From Chitinophaga pinensis (GTDB lineage Bacteria > Bacteroidota > Bacteroidia > Chitinophagales > Chitinophagaceae), in the NCBI GenBank assembly GCA_945865645.1, contig CAMBEI010000001.1:1-64000 (forward strand): a stretch of 64,000 nt of DNA, read 5' to 3'. Below the pieces are notes generated by a model, which saw only the letters and a list, made by a program, of their open reading frames with translations, was not told the origin of the DNA and ran no database searches. Shown here piece by piece: positions 17,745 through 28,190 of this stretch; the stretch's first letter is position 1, and every line of letters begins with the position of its first letter. Made by a program: the position numbers and the translations under genes.

Positions 17745-20700
17745 ATGAATTTTAAAGAAGAAATAAGCAGAAAATTTAAACAGTTTAGTCCTACTAGTTG
17801 GTCAATAGATAACCGTACGGCCATTTATATTATTGCCATTTTAATTTCCGCCTATGGTTTAATCCAGTTTAATAGAATGCCTAAGGAGCAGTTTCCCGAT
17901 ATTGTTGTACCCACCATTAGTGTAAGTACCATTTATGTTGGTAATTCGCCTAAGGATATTGAAAATTTAGTTACCAGACCTATAGAAAAACAACTAAAAG
18001 GAATTAGCGGGGCTAAGGTTAAAAAAATTACCAGCACATCACAAACAGATTTTAGCTTAATTGTAGTTGAATTTGATACCGATGTAAAAACAGAAATAGC
18101 AAAGGTAAAAGTGAAGGACGCTATTGATAAGGCTAAATCCGATCTCCCAAACGACCTCACCGTACTACCCAATGCACAGGAATTTGCATTTAGCGAAATG
18201 CCCATAATGTTTGTAAATGTGAGTGGCGATTATGACGGAATTAAACTAAAAACTTATGCCGATAAACTGCAGGACAAGTTTGAAGAACTTTCTGAAATTA
18301 CACGTGCCGAAATTATTGGTGCACCCGAAAGAGAAATACAAGTAAATATTGATCCCTATAAAATGCAGGCCGCCAAAGTTAGCTTTATGGATATTGAAAA
18401 TGCCATCAGCAGAGAAAACCGAGATATAACTGGAGGTTTGATTGAAGTAGGCAATATGAAGCGTACCATTAAAATAAAAGGACAGTTTACCAGCGCCTTA
18501 AATTTACAAAATATAATTGTACGAAGTAGTGCAAGGGGCGCATCTGTTTATTTAAAAGATATTGCTCAATTAAAAGATACCATTAAAGAAAAAGAAAGTT
18601 ACGCTCGCCTTGATGGCAAAAATGTAATTACTATAAATATTGTAAAACGTGCAGGCGAAAATCTAATTAATGCTGCCGGAAAAGTTAAAGATATTGTGGC
18701 TCAAATGCAACAAGAGGAAGTCTTGCCTAAAGACCTAAAAGTATTTATTACCGGCGACCAGAGTAAGGCTACAGCAACTTCTTTTAAAGATTTAGTTAAT
18801 ACTATTGTTATTGGTTTTGTGCTGGTATTATTGGTACTCATGTTTTTTATGGGCGTAACAAATGCTTTTTTTGTTGCCCTTAGCGTGCCCCTTAGTGTTT
18901 TTGTTGCTTTTTTATTTTTGCCACTAGGCGATGCAATTATTGGAACACCAATAACACTAAATTTTATAGTATTATTTGCTTTGCTTTTTGGCTTAGGAAT
19001 AATTGTAGATGATGCTATTGTAGTTATTGAAAATACACACCGTATTTATAATAATGGTAAAGTGCCTATTATACGGAGTGCCAAAGAAGCTGCCGGAGAA
19101 ATTTTTATTCCAGTACTCGCAGGAACGGCAACAACACTGGCACCATTCTTTCCTTTGCTCTTTTGGAAAGGTATTATTGGTAAATTTATGATTTACCTGC
19201 CCACCATGCTAATCCTTACATTGGCCGCTTCATTGATTGTTGCATTTATTTTTAACCCGGTTTTTGCGGCAAGTTTTATGAAACCCGAAGGCAGCGAATT
19301 TGACAAACCTAAAAAAGAATTATTTAAGAAACCATTTTTTTGGATACTGCTTGTATTTGGTTTAGTACTCCATCTTTCGGGCTGGCATGGCTTTGCAAAT
19401 TTTCTTTGGTTTATGGCCTTACTCGCTATTTTAAATCGATTTGTTTTTAGAGACATAATTCATTTTTTCCAAAATAAAGTATTGCCTGCTTTAATGAAAA
19501 AGTATGAAACTTTATTACGCTGGGTTTTACAAGGAACTAGGCCTGCATGGTTGCTAGTGGGGTTATTTATTTTATTTCCGGTTTCTGCAGCGTTGCTATA
19601 TTTACGTGGTAACGACCAAACTTTTTTTCCTAGTGGCGACCCTAATTTTATTTATGTGTATTTAAAAATGCCCGTTGGTACCGATGTAAAAACTACTGAT
19701 AGCGTTACTAATTTATTAGAGAAAAAAGTTTACGAGGTTTTGAGAAAAGAAAATCCAGGAACACCCGGAAGTATGGTTGAAAGTATTATTGCCAATGTGG
19801 CTAATAGTGCCAATAATCCTCGCAGTAATAACCGCAGTATCCAATCTAATTTAGGAAGAATTCAGGTTTCATTTGTTGAATACGAAAAAAGACGTGGAAA
19901 ACATACACTACCTTATTTAAGCGATATACGCGCCGCCATGATAGGTATTCCAGGTGCAAGTATTGAAGTGGCTAAAGAAGATAGTGGTCCGCCAACAGAT
20001 CCGCCAGTTAACATAGAAATTTCAGGCGATAGTTTTGAGGAACTTGCAAAAGTTGCTACTAACTTATCTAATTATTTGGATACAAATCAAATATATGGGA
20101 TAGAAAATTTAAAAATGGATGTTGATCTAAATAGTCCGGAAATTACTGTAAATATTGATCGAGAAAAAGCCATGATGGAAGGGTTGAGTACAGGACAAAT
20201 TGGTATGGAAATACGTACAGCCGTTTTTGGAAAAGAAGTTAGTAAACTTAAAGAAGGCGAAGATGATTATAAAATTCAATTAAGATATACCGATCTGCAA
20301 CGAAAAAGTATTACCGACGTGATGAACATGCGTATCATATTTATGGATATGAATACAATGATGGTGAAATCTATCCCTGTAAGTGCAGTCGCTTCTATTG
20401 ATTATACAAATACATCGGGGGCTATAGCACGAAAAAATGTTCAAAGAACCATACAATTACAATCTAATGTACTTAACCCAACTATGACAGGGTTGGTTAA
20501 TAAGCAGCTTGCACAAAAAATTACAGACTTTAAAACTCTTAGTCGAATACCCGTTGATGTTACTATTAAACTAACAGGACAAAGTGAACAAGAAGCAGAG
20601 ACTAATAAATTTTTAATAACCGCTTTTTTTCTGGCTTTGGGATTAATTTTTTTAATATTAGTATTGCAGTTCAACTCTATGAGCAAACCCTTTATTGTAT

Positions 20701-21299
20701 TAACAGAAATTTTCTTTTCGGTAATAGGGGTACTGCTGGGATATGCATTTACAGGGATGACTATTGCAACCATCATGTTGCTTGTTGGTGTAATTGGCCT
20801 AGCAGGCATTGTTATTAAGAATGGAATTTTGTTGATTGAATTTACCGATGAATTACGGGGTAGGGGTCTTAAAACAAAAGAGGCCGCCATCCAGGCAGGT
20901 AAAATCCGTATAATTCCGGTATTATTAACAGCACTTGCGACCATGTTGGGGTTATTGCCTCTTGCAGTTGGATTTAATATTGATTTTCTTTCTTTCTTTC
21001 AACATCTAAATCCGCATATTTTCTTTGGTGGAGATAGTGTTGTATTTTGGGGACCATTAAGTTGGACCATTATATTTGGATTAACATTCGCCTTTTTTCT
21101 TACTTTAATTATGGTACCTAGTATGTATATTATTGCCGAAAGATTAAGAAGACCAATGGAAAGATTTTATGGTACTAGGTATGTTGCTTTAATTGGTTTT
21201 GCAGGCCCCTTCTTCTTTTTATTTGTTGGCTTAATGTATTTGATAAAAAAAATACAAGGCAAAAAAGTGTGGAATGGCAAGTTAAAATCCCAAGCCTAA
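17745..21299 (+). CDS. Efflux RND transporter permease subunit
   Basis: 1184 aa; MPKEQFPDIVVPTISVSTIYVGNSPKDIENLVTRPIE, GLGIIVDDAIVVIENTHR, VGVIGLAGIVIKNGILLIEF. Confidence 0.96.
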   Translation: MNFKEEISRKFKQFSPTSWSIDNRTAIYIIAILISAYGLIQFNRMPKEQFPDIVVPTISVSTIYVGNSPKDIENLVTRPIEKQLKGISGAKVKKITSTSQTDFSLIVVEFDTDVKTEIAKVKVKDAIDKAKSDLPNDLTVLPNAQEFAFSEMPIMFVNVSGDYDGIKLKTYADKLQDKFEELSEITRAEIIGAPEREIQVNIDPYKMQAAKVSFMDIENAISRENRDITGGLIEVGNMKRTIKIKGQFTSALNLQNIIVRSSARGASVYLKDIAQLKDTIKEKESYARLDGKNVITINIVKRAGENLINAAGKVKDIVAQMQQEEVLPKDLKVFITGDQSKATATSFKDLVNTIVIGFVLVLLVLMFFMGVTNAFFVALSVPLSVFVAFLFLPLGDAIIGTPITLNFIVLFALLFGLGIIVDDAIVVIENTHRIYNNGKVPIIRSAKEAAGEIFIPVLAGTATTLAPFFPLLFWKGIIGKFMIYLPTMLILTLAASLIVAFIFNPVFAASFMKPEGSEFDKPKKELFKKPFFWILLVFGLVLHLSGWHGFANFLWFMALLAILNRFVFRDIIHFFQNKVLPALMKKYETLLRWVLQGTRPAWLLVGLFILFPVSAALLYLRGNDQTFFPSGDPNFIYVYLKMPVGTDVKTTDSVTNLLEKKVYEVLRKENPGTPGSMVESIIANVANSANNPRSNNRSIQSNLGRIQVSFVEYEKRRGKHTLPYLSDIRAAMIGIPGASIEVAKEDSGPPTDPPVNIEISGDSFEELAKVATNLSNYLDTNQIYGIENLKMDVDLNSPEITVNIDREKAMMEGLSTGQIGMEIRTAVFGKEVSKLKEGEDDYKIQLRYTDLQRKSITDVMNMRIIFMDMNTMMVKSIPVSAVASIDYTNTSGAIARKNVQRTIQLQSNVLNPTMTGLVNKQLAQKITDFKTLSRIPVDVTIKLTGQSEQEAETNKFLITAFFLALGLIFLILVLQFNSMSKPFIVLTEIFFSVIGVLLGYAFTGMTIATIMLLVGVIGLAGIVIKNGILLIEFTDELRGRGLKTKEAAIQAGKIRIIPVLLTALATMLGLLPLAVGFNIDFLSFFQHLNPHIFFGGDSVVFWGPLSWTIIFGLTFAFFLTLIMVPSMYIIAERLRRPMERFYGTRYVALIGFAGPFFFLFVGLMYLIKKIQGKKVWNGKLKSQA

Positions 21300-21323
21300 G
21301 ACAAAATTTTTAGTTTTTAAAAT

Positions 21324-21357
21324 AATGAAGTCGTTCAATTAATTGAACGACTTCATT
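21324..21357 (+). terminator. 34-bp perfect palindrome after the RND permease gene
   Basis: AATGAAGTCGTTCAATT|AATTGAACGACTTCATT. Confidence 0.65.
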
Positions 21358-21413
21358 TATGTATATTTATTATATCATTATATAGGCACATTAAAATTTA
21401 AATCCTTTTTTAT

Positions 21414-21836
21414 ATGGTAAAAATAAAAAAAATTCTTTTTGTTTGTATAGAAAATAGTAACCGATCTCAAATGTGTGAGGCATTTGCAAAAATTTTAGGA
21501 GATAATAATATAGAAGCATTTAGTGCTGGTAGTAAACCTAGCGGTATTGTAAACCTAAAAGCTATAGCGGCTATGAGAGAACTGGGTTACGATTTAAGTG
21601 TTCATGATAGTAAAAGCTTAGATGAAGTAAAGGTATTTGCTCCCTTTGATGTTGTAATTACGATGGGTTGCGGAGATGCTTGTCCTTGGATGCCGGCAAA
21701 TTATTTTATAGACTGGCAGATACCTGATCCTAAAAGTATGGAACCTAAACAGTTTAATGAAGTAAGAGATTATATTGCAGACCAAGTAAAAAAATTACTT
21801 AAAGATCTAGAACATAAAATGCCTTCCCACTATTAG
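21414..21836 (+). CDS. arsC: Arsenate reductase / low-molecular-weight phosphatase family (ArsC, thioredoxin-type)
   Basis: FVCIENSNRSQMCEAFAKIL P-loop, ITMGCGDACPWMPA. Confidence 0.88.
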   Translation: MVKIKKILFVCIENSNRSQMCEAFAKILGDNNIEAFSAGSKPSGIVNLKAIAAMRELGYDLSVHDSKSLDEVKVFAPFDVVITMGCGDACPWMPANYFIDWQIPDPKSMEPKQFNEVRDYIADQVKKLLKDLEHKMPSHY

Positions 21837-21851
21837 AGGTAAGGCATTTTA
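21815..21851. terminator. Bidirectional terminator hairpin between arsC-like and Bax-inhibitor genes
   Basis: TAAAATGCCTT (21815-21825) / AAGGCATTTTA (21841-21851). Confidence 0.7.
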
Positions 21852-21867
21852 CGTAAATATTTTATTT

Positions 21868-22632
21868 TTATTTCTTGCTAATCTTCGATAATAATCTAAG
21901 TATTTCCAGATACAACCAAACAATAGTAACCAATAAACCAAAGGCGCCATACCATTCCATATATTTAGGGGCACCCAACGCCGCACCATTTTCAATCATA
22001 TCAAAATCTAAAATTAAGTTAAGTGCAGCCAAAGCCACTACAAAAACAGAAAAGCCAATTCCAATAGCACTACCCTCATGTAAAAAAGGAATTGTTATAC
22101 CAAAAAAGCCAAGCGCAATAGAGATCATGTAAAAAATAGCAATACCGGCAGTTGCCGTAATAACGATAGCCTTAAATTTAGCTGTTGCTTTAATAATTTT
22201 AAAATTATATAACAGATACATCGCTATGGCGGTTCCAAAAGTTAAACCAACCGCATTCAACACAATGCCGGGTGCAACTTCTGCAAAAGCCGAGCTGTAA
22301 TAAGCAGATATAGCCCCTACAAATAGACCTTCTAGTAAGGCATAAGCAGGTGCTAGATAACCTGCCCATTCTTTTTTAAACATCATCAATATAGCTACGC
22401 CTAATCCGCCAAATGCGCCAACATAAATCATGGTTTGCGCATTGTCTCCGCCTCCCAAAACTTCTTTCCATGCATAAAATGCAGTGCCCATTAACATTAA
22501 AAATAGAAAACCAAACTTTTGTAAAGTGCCATTTACAGTCATGGTATCCTCATAGGAACCTGTTTGATTAATTACCGTATCCTTAAATCTACTTTCAGAT
22601 AAGGTAGGATTGCCAGATTTAAAAAAAGACAT
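21868..22632 (-). CDS. Bax inhibitor-1/YccA family membrane protein
   Basis: 254 aa; multi-TM, FDMIENGAALGAPKYMEWYGAFGLLVTIVWLYLEILRLLSKI. Confidence 0.92.
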   Translation of the reverse strand: MSFFKSGNPTLSESRFKDTVINQTGSYEDTMTVNGTLQKFGFLFLMLMGTAFYAWKEVLGGGDNAQTMIYVGAFGGLGVAILMMFKKEWAGYLAPAYALLEGLFVGAISAYYSSAFAEVAPGIVLNAVGLTFGTAIAMYLLYNFKIIKATAKFKAIVITATAGIAIFYMISIALGFFGITIPFLHEGSAIGIGFSVFVVALAALNLILDFDMIENGAALGAPKYMEWYGAFGLLVTIVWLYLEILRLLSKISKK

Positions 22633-22728
22633 AGTTTAAAAATTTAGAACTTAAAGTTAAAGATTTATCTATTAAAAATTTGTTATTTTATTAGTATTAT
22701 TGATGTGTGCCTCCGTAATTAAGTTCCT

Positions 22729-22736
22729 TATATTTG
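22729..22736 (+). promoter_or_regulatory. -7 promoter element TATATTTG 4 nt before pheS ATG
   Basis: Matches TAnnTTTG; ATG at 22741. Confidence 0.55.
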
Positions 22737-22740
22737 CAAA

Positions 22741-23763
22741 ATGGAACATTTGCTACAAAAGATTGCAGCTTTAAAAGCCGAAATTGTAAGCTTTCAAGAT
22801 GCTGATGCCGAAGTATTCCGTATTAAATACTTAGGTTCTAAAGGCCATGTGAAAATAATTATGGGCGAAATGAAAAACGTAGCTGTTGAAAATAAAAAGG
22901 AAGCAGGCCAGTTTTTAAATGAGTTTAAACTCTTTGCCGAATCAAAATACGAGAATTTAAAAGCTTTATCAAACAACGAAACTCCTGATAAGCTAAATGA
23001 TATTGATCTAACCTTACCAGCTGATATACTTCCATTAGGAAGCCGACATCCGATTAGCTTGATAAAAAATAAAATTATTTCTATCTTTCAGCGCTTAGGT
23101 TTTACAGTGGCAGAAGGGCCAGAAATTGAAGATGATTTCCACAACTTTACAGCACTTAATTTACCTGAAAATCATCCGGCACGCGATATGCAGGATACTT
23201 TTTATATATCTCAAAACCCCGATTGGTTATTGCGCACACATACTTCTAGTGTACAGGTACGTGAAATGCAAAAAGGAAATTTACCGATTCGTATTATTTG
23301 TCCAGGACGCGTGTATAGAAATGAAACCATTAGCGCTAGAGCTCATTGCTTTTTTCACCAGGTGGAAGGTTTATATATTGCCGAAAATGTTTCTTTTGCC
23401 GATCTTAAACAAACCCTATACTTTTTTGTACAGGAAATGTTTGGTAAAGAAGTTAAACTGCGTTTTCGGCCTAGTTATTTTCCATTCACAGAGCCAAGTG
23501 CAGAGATGGATATCAGCTGTATGATATGTGAAGGACAGGGTTGCAGCGTTTGTAAAAAAACAGGATGGGTGGAAATTTTAGGCTGCGGAATGGTACATCC
23601 CAATGTACTCGACAACTGTGGTATAGATAGTAATAAGTACACAGGATTTGCTTTTGGTATGGGCATTGAAAGAATTACCATGCTTAAATACCAAATAAAA
23701 GATTTGCGCCTATTTAGTGAAAATGATCAACGATTTTTAAAACAGTTTACAAGTGCCGTATAA
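22741..23763 (+). CDS. pheS: Phenylalanine-tRNA ligase alpha subunit
   Basis: 340 aa; GSRHPISLIKNKIISIFQRLGFTVAEGPEIEDD, LLRTHTSSVQVREM, GFAFGMGIERITMLKYQIKDLRLF. Confidence 0.97.
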   Translation: MEHLLQKIAALKAEIVSFQDADAEVFRIKYLGSKGHVKIIMGEMKNVAVENKKEAGQFLNEFKLFAESKYENLKALSNNETPDKLNDIDLTLPADILPLGSRHPISLIKNKIISIFQRLGFTVAEGPEIEDDFHNFTALNLPENHPARDMQDTFYISQNPDWLLRTHTSSVQVREMQKGNLPIRIICPGRVYRNETISARAHCFFHQVEGLYIAENVSFADLKQTLYFFVQEMFGKEVKLRFRPSYFPFTEPSAEMDISCMICEGQGCSVCKKTGWVEILGCGMVHPNVLDNCGIDSNKYTGFAFGMGIERITMLKYQIKDLRLFSENDQRFLKQFTSAV

Positions 23764-23788
23764 TATTTTAGTTTCTATAAAATCTAAC

Positions 23789-25516
23789 ATGATAAAAATC
23801 TTTTCTTTCTTTCTAATTATACTTTCTATAACTGCTCAAGCACAAACTGCAAATGTTACCTGGGGCGATGAGTTTAAACTAAAAAAAGGCAGTACCGATT
23901 TAGAAGTTATACATACAGACAACACAGGTATTTATTTAAAAGAATCACACTTTGCTTTAAAAAGCTATTTTGTTATTGCAGCAACAGTAAGAGAATCTGC
24001 AACATTAACAAAACTAGGCACAGATCTACAAGAGCAGTACAGTAATAACTTTAATAAAGAATTAAAAGGTAAAGAATATGAAAGCTTTTTCTTTTTTAAA
24101 AATAAACTATTTCTATTAGCAACAGATTATAGCAAAAAATCGCAAACACTTACTCTTTTCGCTGCAGAAATTGATAAGGCGTCAGGTGAGCTTTCGGGCG
24201 ATTTTGTAGAAGTTTCCAACTGGCAAAAAGACGATAAAAAAGAAGATATTAGCTTTAAGGCTACATATAATTCTGATAGTACAAAAATGGTTTTAGTAAG
24301 CACAGTAGAAGGCAGGCAAAAAAATAATTACGAAGTTCGTCAGTTTGATGAAAAAATGAAAGCAATAGGTAAGCCAATTGCAATCACCAATGAGTTTGAT
24401 CCTAAAACATTTGTTTTGGAAGATATAATTTATGCATCAAATGGCAATGTGGTAATGGTAGGAAGAGAATATGAATATCAAGAAGGCAAAAAGAAAAAAT
24501 CGAAATATCTAGACTTTAAAAATTATAATATTCGTATTCATGATAATCAAGGTAAACAGGTAAACGAAATTAATTCCGCAATTAATGCAAAATGGCTAGT
24601 AAGTACTAAAGTAATGCAAATACCTGCAAAAGAGTTAGTATTAGCTGCGTTCTATAGCGACGAAAAAAGAGGTAGAGAAGTAAATGGTATGTTGGTACAA
24701 AGAATAAAACCGGAAACAGGAGAGATTATATCTACTAGTCAAAAAACTATTAATACATCCATGATTAGTACAATAGAAGATGATAATGCTGCTGATGATG
24801 ATGAAGATAGCAGGAAAGAAAGAAAAGAGAGAGATAAGCTAGAGAAAATTCAAAATGAAGAAGATGGATTTTCGAGGTATATGCGTTTTCGTAATTTTAT
24901 TTACACAGCAGATAATGGACTAGTTATTCTTGCAGAAAAATACAATAGCTACACATACACGACTTCCACATATTCTGCCGGATCTGGTGGCATGGGAGGT
25001 AGGTGGACTACCACCACTTATCAAGTGTACGAATGTGGTGATATTATGATGAGCAAAATAGACGCCGTTGGAAACATTGGCTGGTTGAATATTGTACCCA
25101 AACAACAACGTGAGGTAATTCAAACTAGTTCAGGCCATAGTTCATCAGGTATCAGTTTAAGTTTTAATTTTTTTAGAGGAGGATTTAATTGGCCATTTTA
25201 TGCAGGGTATGGGGTACTACCAGGAAATAATTCTTTAAACGTCGTTTTTAACGATCATAAAAAGAACGATAATGTTTTACAGCTTGGGCAAAAAGTAAAA
25301 AAAATAAGCTACTTTGGAAAATCAGACTGCTTTGCAATTAACTTAAATACTATCACAGGCAAATATACCCGCAGTAGTTTGTTTAGTAATAAGGATGTGC
25401 CAACTGCAATGCCTCGTCTTAGTTCTGTTTTAGGAAAAGATATGTATTTAATTGGTAAAGAAGACCGGCTCTTAGGCAAAACAAAAATTGCTATTGCCCG
25501 GCTAAGTATAAAATAA
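23789..25516 (+). CDS. Secreted hypothetical protein
   Basis: ATG 23789 gives signal peptide MIKIFSFFLIILSITAQAQ; listed ORF begins upstream at 23753 and overlaps pheS. Confidence 0.75.
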   Translation: MIKIFSFFLIILSITAQAQTANVTWGDEFKLKKGSTDLEVIHTDNTGIYLKESHFALKSYFVIAATVRESATLTKLGTDLQEQYSNNFNKELKGKEYESFFFFKNKLFLLATDYSKKSQTLTLFAAEIDKASGELSGDFVEVSNWQKDDKKEDISFKATYNSDSTKMVLVSTVEGRQKNNYEVRQFDEKMKAIGKPIAITNEFDPKTFVLEDIIYASNGNVVMVGREYEYQEGKKKKSKYLDFKNYNIRIHDNQGKQVNEINSAINAKWLVSTKVMQIPAKELVLAAFYSDEKRGREVNGMLVQRIKPETGEIISTSQKTINTSMISTIEDDNAADDDEDSRKERKERDKLEKIQNEEDGFSRYMRFRNFIYTADNGLVILAEKYNSYTYTTSTYSAGSGGMGGRWTTTTYQVYECGDIMMSKIDAVGNIGWLNIVPKQQREVIQTSSGHSSSGISLSFNFFRGGFNWPFYAGYGVLPGNNSLNVVFNDHKKNDNVLQLGQKVKKISYFGKSDCFAINLNTITGKYTRSSLFSNKDVPTAMPRLSSVLGKDMYLIGKEDRLLGKTKIAIARLSIK

Positions 25517-25521
25517 ATTTA

Positions 25522-26373
25522 TTGAGTACTGAAATAAATACCATATGCGTTATAGGTGCAGGCACTATGGGAAGTGGTATTGCTCAAACTGCCGCACAAA
25601 ATGGTTTTTATACCTTGTTGTTTGATATTAATGCGGAGGTTTTAGAAAACGCAAAACTAAGTATTCAAAAAAGTCTGCAATATTTATTAAATAATGAAAA
25701 AATTTCCTCAGCAGAAAAGGAAGCGATATATCACCGTATTAAATTTGTTACAGATACCAACGATTGCTTAGCCGATATCATTATAGAAGCAATTGTAGAA
25801 AAGGTTGATGCCAAGGTGGCCATTTTTAATCAACTGGCTGAATTAAACCATTCAGAAGTAATTTTCGCTACCAACACATCTTCTTTATCCATTTCTCAAA
25901 TTCAAGCTAAAATCCAGCAACCACAAAGAGTATTGGGAATGCATTTCTTTAATCCAGCACCCATCATGAAGTTGGTAGAAGTAGTTAAGGGAGAACAGAC
26001 AACAGATGCAGTTGCAGAAACGGTGTATAACCTTTGTTTACAAATGCAAAAAACACCAGTGATGTGTAAGGATATACCAGGTTTTATTGTTAACCGAGTT
26101 GCTCGGCATTATTATTTAGAAGCAATGAAACTGGTTGAAAACAATATCGCTACTATTGAAACTGTAGATGAAATTATGCAAGCAAGTGGATTTAAGATGG
26201 GCCCATTTAAGCTAATGGATTTAATAGGTATGGATATTAACCTTGCCGTATCCCAATCTTTATATGATGCCTGTAATGAAGCCCCACGTTTTAAGCCATC
26301 ATCTTTACAAATTAATAAAGTCGCCAACGGAGATTTAGGGAAGAAAACAGGGAAAGGATTTTATTCCTATTAA
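25522..26373 (+). CDS. 3-hydroxybutyryl-CoA dehydrogenase (TTG start)
   Basis: 283 aa; CVIGAGTMGSGIAQTAAQNG, FATNTSSLSISQIQ, GMHFFNPAPIMKLVEVV. Confidence 0.93.
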   Translation: MSTEINTICVIGAGTMGSGIAQTAAQNGFYTLLFDINAEVLENAKLSIQKSLQYLLNNEKISSAEKEAIYHRIKFVTDTNDCLADIIIEAIVEKVDAKVAIFNQLAELNHSEVIFATNTSSLSISQIQAKIQQPQRVLGMHFFNPAPIMKLVEVVKGEQTTDAVAETVYNLCLQMQKTPVMCKDIPGFIVNRVARHYYLEAMKLVENNIATIETVDEIMQASGFKMGPFKLMDLIGMDINLAVSQSLYDACNEAPRFKPSSLQINKVANGDLGKKTGKGFYSY

Positions 26374-26387
26374 TTCTTATTATTTTG

Positions 26388-26870
26388 TAATTGCATAAAC
26401 TGCAAATGAAGCCAATCAATGTTCTCCTTAATAATTACCACTGTCAACTTCTGGTAATGCAGCTTCTAAATGTTCATTTGCTAGTTTAAGCAGGTGTTTG
26501 CTTTTGATAAAAGTGCAATGCCTTTTAAGTACCATGCTCTGCTTAAATTTAACCCATCAAGATGAACTAGCTTCCCATCGGTACCCTCAAAACTTTTATT
26601 ATCTTTTGATTTAAAGATGAGCATTTCCTGTTTAATATTTTCTGCAGTGAAATGCTTATTAAATAGGTTGTGTATTTCAGGCGAGACTCCTATATTTTGG
26701 GAAAGTTTCATTAGCCGAGCCAACATCCAATGGACATGCACACGACTATGCCAATCGAAACATCCAAAAAATGCAGGATGATATTTTTTGGGTGCCATCA
26801 CATCAGTAATAGGATCAGCATTTACATCAGTTACTTTTGCAAAAGTATTACACCCCTCAGGTACAAGAAA
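26388..26870 (-). pseudogene. Decayed DUF2891 family protein
   Basis: Conserved blocks KKYHPAFFGCFDWHSRVHVHWMLARLMKLS, NLFNKHFTAENIKQEM, LNLSRAWYLKGIALLSK, then in another frame LANEHLEAALPEVDSGNY*GEH*LASFAVYAITK; internal shortening plus TAA and TGA stops. Confidence 0.8.
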
Positions 26871-26951
26871 TTATAGAACGATGATAATCGCTTTTATTAT
26901 TTTTTCAACTTCCATTTTTTAATAGTTGGAAAGCCTGTAAAAGTTTTAATA

Positions 26952-27134
26952 ATGACTGGGGCGGTTAACAGTTTAATATTATCTTTTGCTTTAAGTATTA
27001 TTTTATTTGCTGCATATAATAAAACTATTGTAAAGGCTTATAAACAACCTGCCTGTCTTAAAGTAACTGGCGGTATTGTTGTAATAGCTATGTTATATTT
27101 GGTCATAAAAGCAATAATATCGCTAATCATTTAA
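26952..27134 (+). CDS. Small two-TM hypothetical protein
   Basis: 60-aa ORF, hydrophobic; not assigned to a family. Confidence 0.4.
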   Translation: MTGAVNSLILSFALSIILFAAYNKTIVKAYKQPACLKVTGGIVVIAMLYLVIKAIISLII

Positions 27135-27178
27135 TACGACAGTGCTGCATTATTATATCTTTGTAAAAATATTAGTTT

Positions 27179-28156
27179 ATGATTTTGGTAACAGGTGGTG
27201 CAGGCTTATTGGGTACAGAATTAATAACTCAATTACTTACACAAGGGGAAAAAGTAAGAGCGACTTTTAATAATACACCCCTGTTGAATTTTAATTCTAA
27301 AAACCTACAACAGTTTAAATGTGATATTTTAGATGTAGTTAAATTAGAGGAAGTTATGCAAGGCGTGCAACAAGTTTATCACTGCGCTGCTATTATTTCT
27401 TTTAATCCCAAGCGCAAACACGAAATGTTTAAAATAAATATTGAAGGAACAATCAATGTTGTTAATGCGGCTTTGGATGCAGGCGTAAAAAAAATGGTGT
27501 ATGTAAGTTCAGTTGCTGCCTTAGGAAGAATAAGAGAAGATAAGCCAATTAATGAAACGATGAATTGGACAGAAGAAACTAGTAATAGTAGTTATGGACA
27601 AAGCAAATACCTAGCGGAAATGCAAGTATGGCGTGGTATTGGCGAAGGATTAGATGCAGTGATTGTGAACCCAGTTATTATTTTAGGATCGGGCCAATGG
27701 AACACCGGCTCATCACAAATTTTTCAATCTGTTTATAATGAATTTCCTTGGTTTACTAATGGCACTACTGGATTTGTTGATGTGGCTGATGTGGCTAAAT
27801 CAATGATTGCTTTAATGAATAGCCATATTTCAGCAGAGCGTTTTATTATTAGTGCCGAAAACAAAAGCTATGCTGAGCTGTTTAATTTAATTGCCAAAGC
27901 ATTTGGAAAAAGACCTCCACATAAAAAAGTAACAAAAACACTGGCAAAAATTATATGGCGATTAGAAGCTATAAAAAGCTATTTCACTGATAAAGATCCA
28001 TTTATAACCAAAGAAACGGCATTAACAGCATTAACAAAAGCTAATTTTGACAACAGTAAGTTTAAAAAGTGTTTCCCAGATTTTACCTATACAAAAATAG
28101 AAGATACCATTATAAAAACCTGTAGCATTTTGCAGAAAAATAGACGTATTAAATAA
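27179..28156 (+). CDS. NAD-dependent epimerase/dehydratase family protein
   Basis: 325 aa; MILVTGGAGLLGTELITQLL, YVSSVAALG, SSYGQSKYLAEM; TATCTTTG -7 element at 27156-27163. Confidence 0.93.
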   Translation: MILVTGGAGLLGTELITQLLTQGEKVRATFNNTPLLNFNSKNLQQFKCDILDVVKLEEVMQGVQQVYHCAAIISFNPKRKHEMFKINIEGTINVVNAALDAGVKKMVYVSSVAALGRIREDKPINETMNWTEETSNSSYGQSKYLAEMQVWRGIGEGLDAVIVNPVIILGSGQWNTGSSQIFQSVYNEFPWFTNGTTGFVDVADVAKSMIALMNSHISAERFIISAENKSYAELFNLIAKAFGKRPPHKKVTKTLAKIIWRLEAIKSYFTDKDPFITKETALTALTKANFDNSKFKKCFPDFTYTKIEDTIIKTCSILQKNRRIK

Positions 28157-28190
28157 GCTAGATCAATCATTAAATCCACTATATTTATTA

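Noticed and set aside
20441-20944. 167-aa minus-strand ORF inside the RND permease gene
   Set aside because: Antisense to a strongly conserved coding region; no recognisable domain
2218-26420. Possible TGA-to-Trp recoding, because TGA appears at conserved Trp in the TPMT and DUF2891 frames
   Set aside because: TGA is used as a normal stop in intact genes (e.g. 8103-8105 and the ligase stop at 8135-8137), and both frames also contain TAA/TAG stops and frameshifts; pseudogene decay explains it
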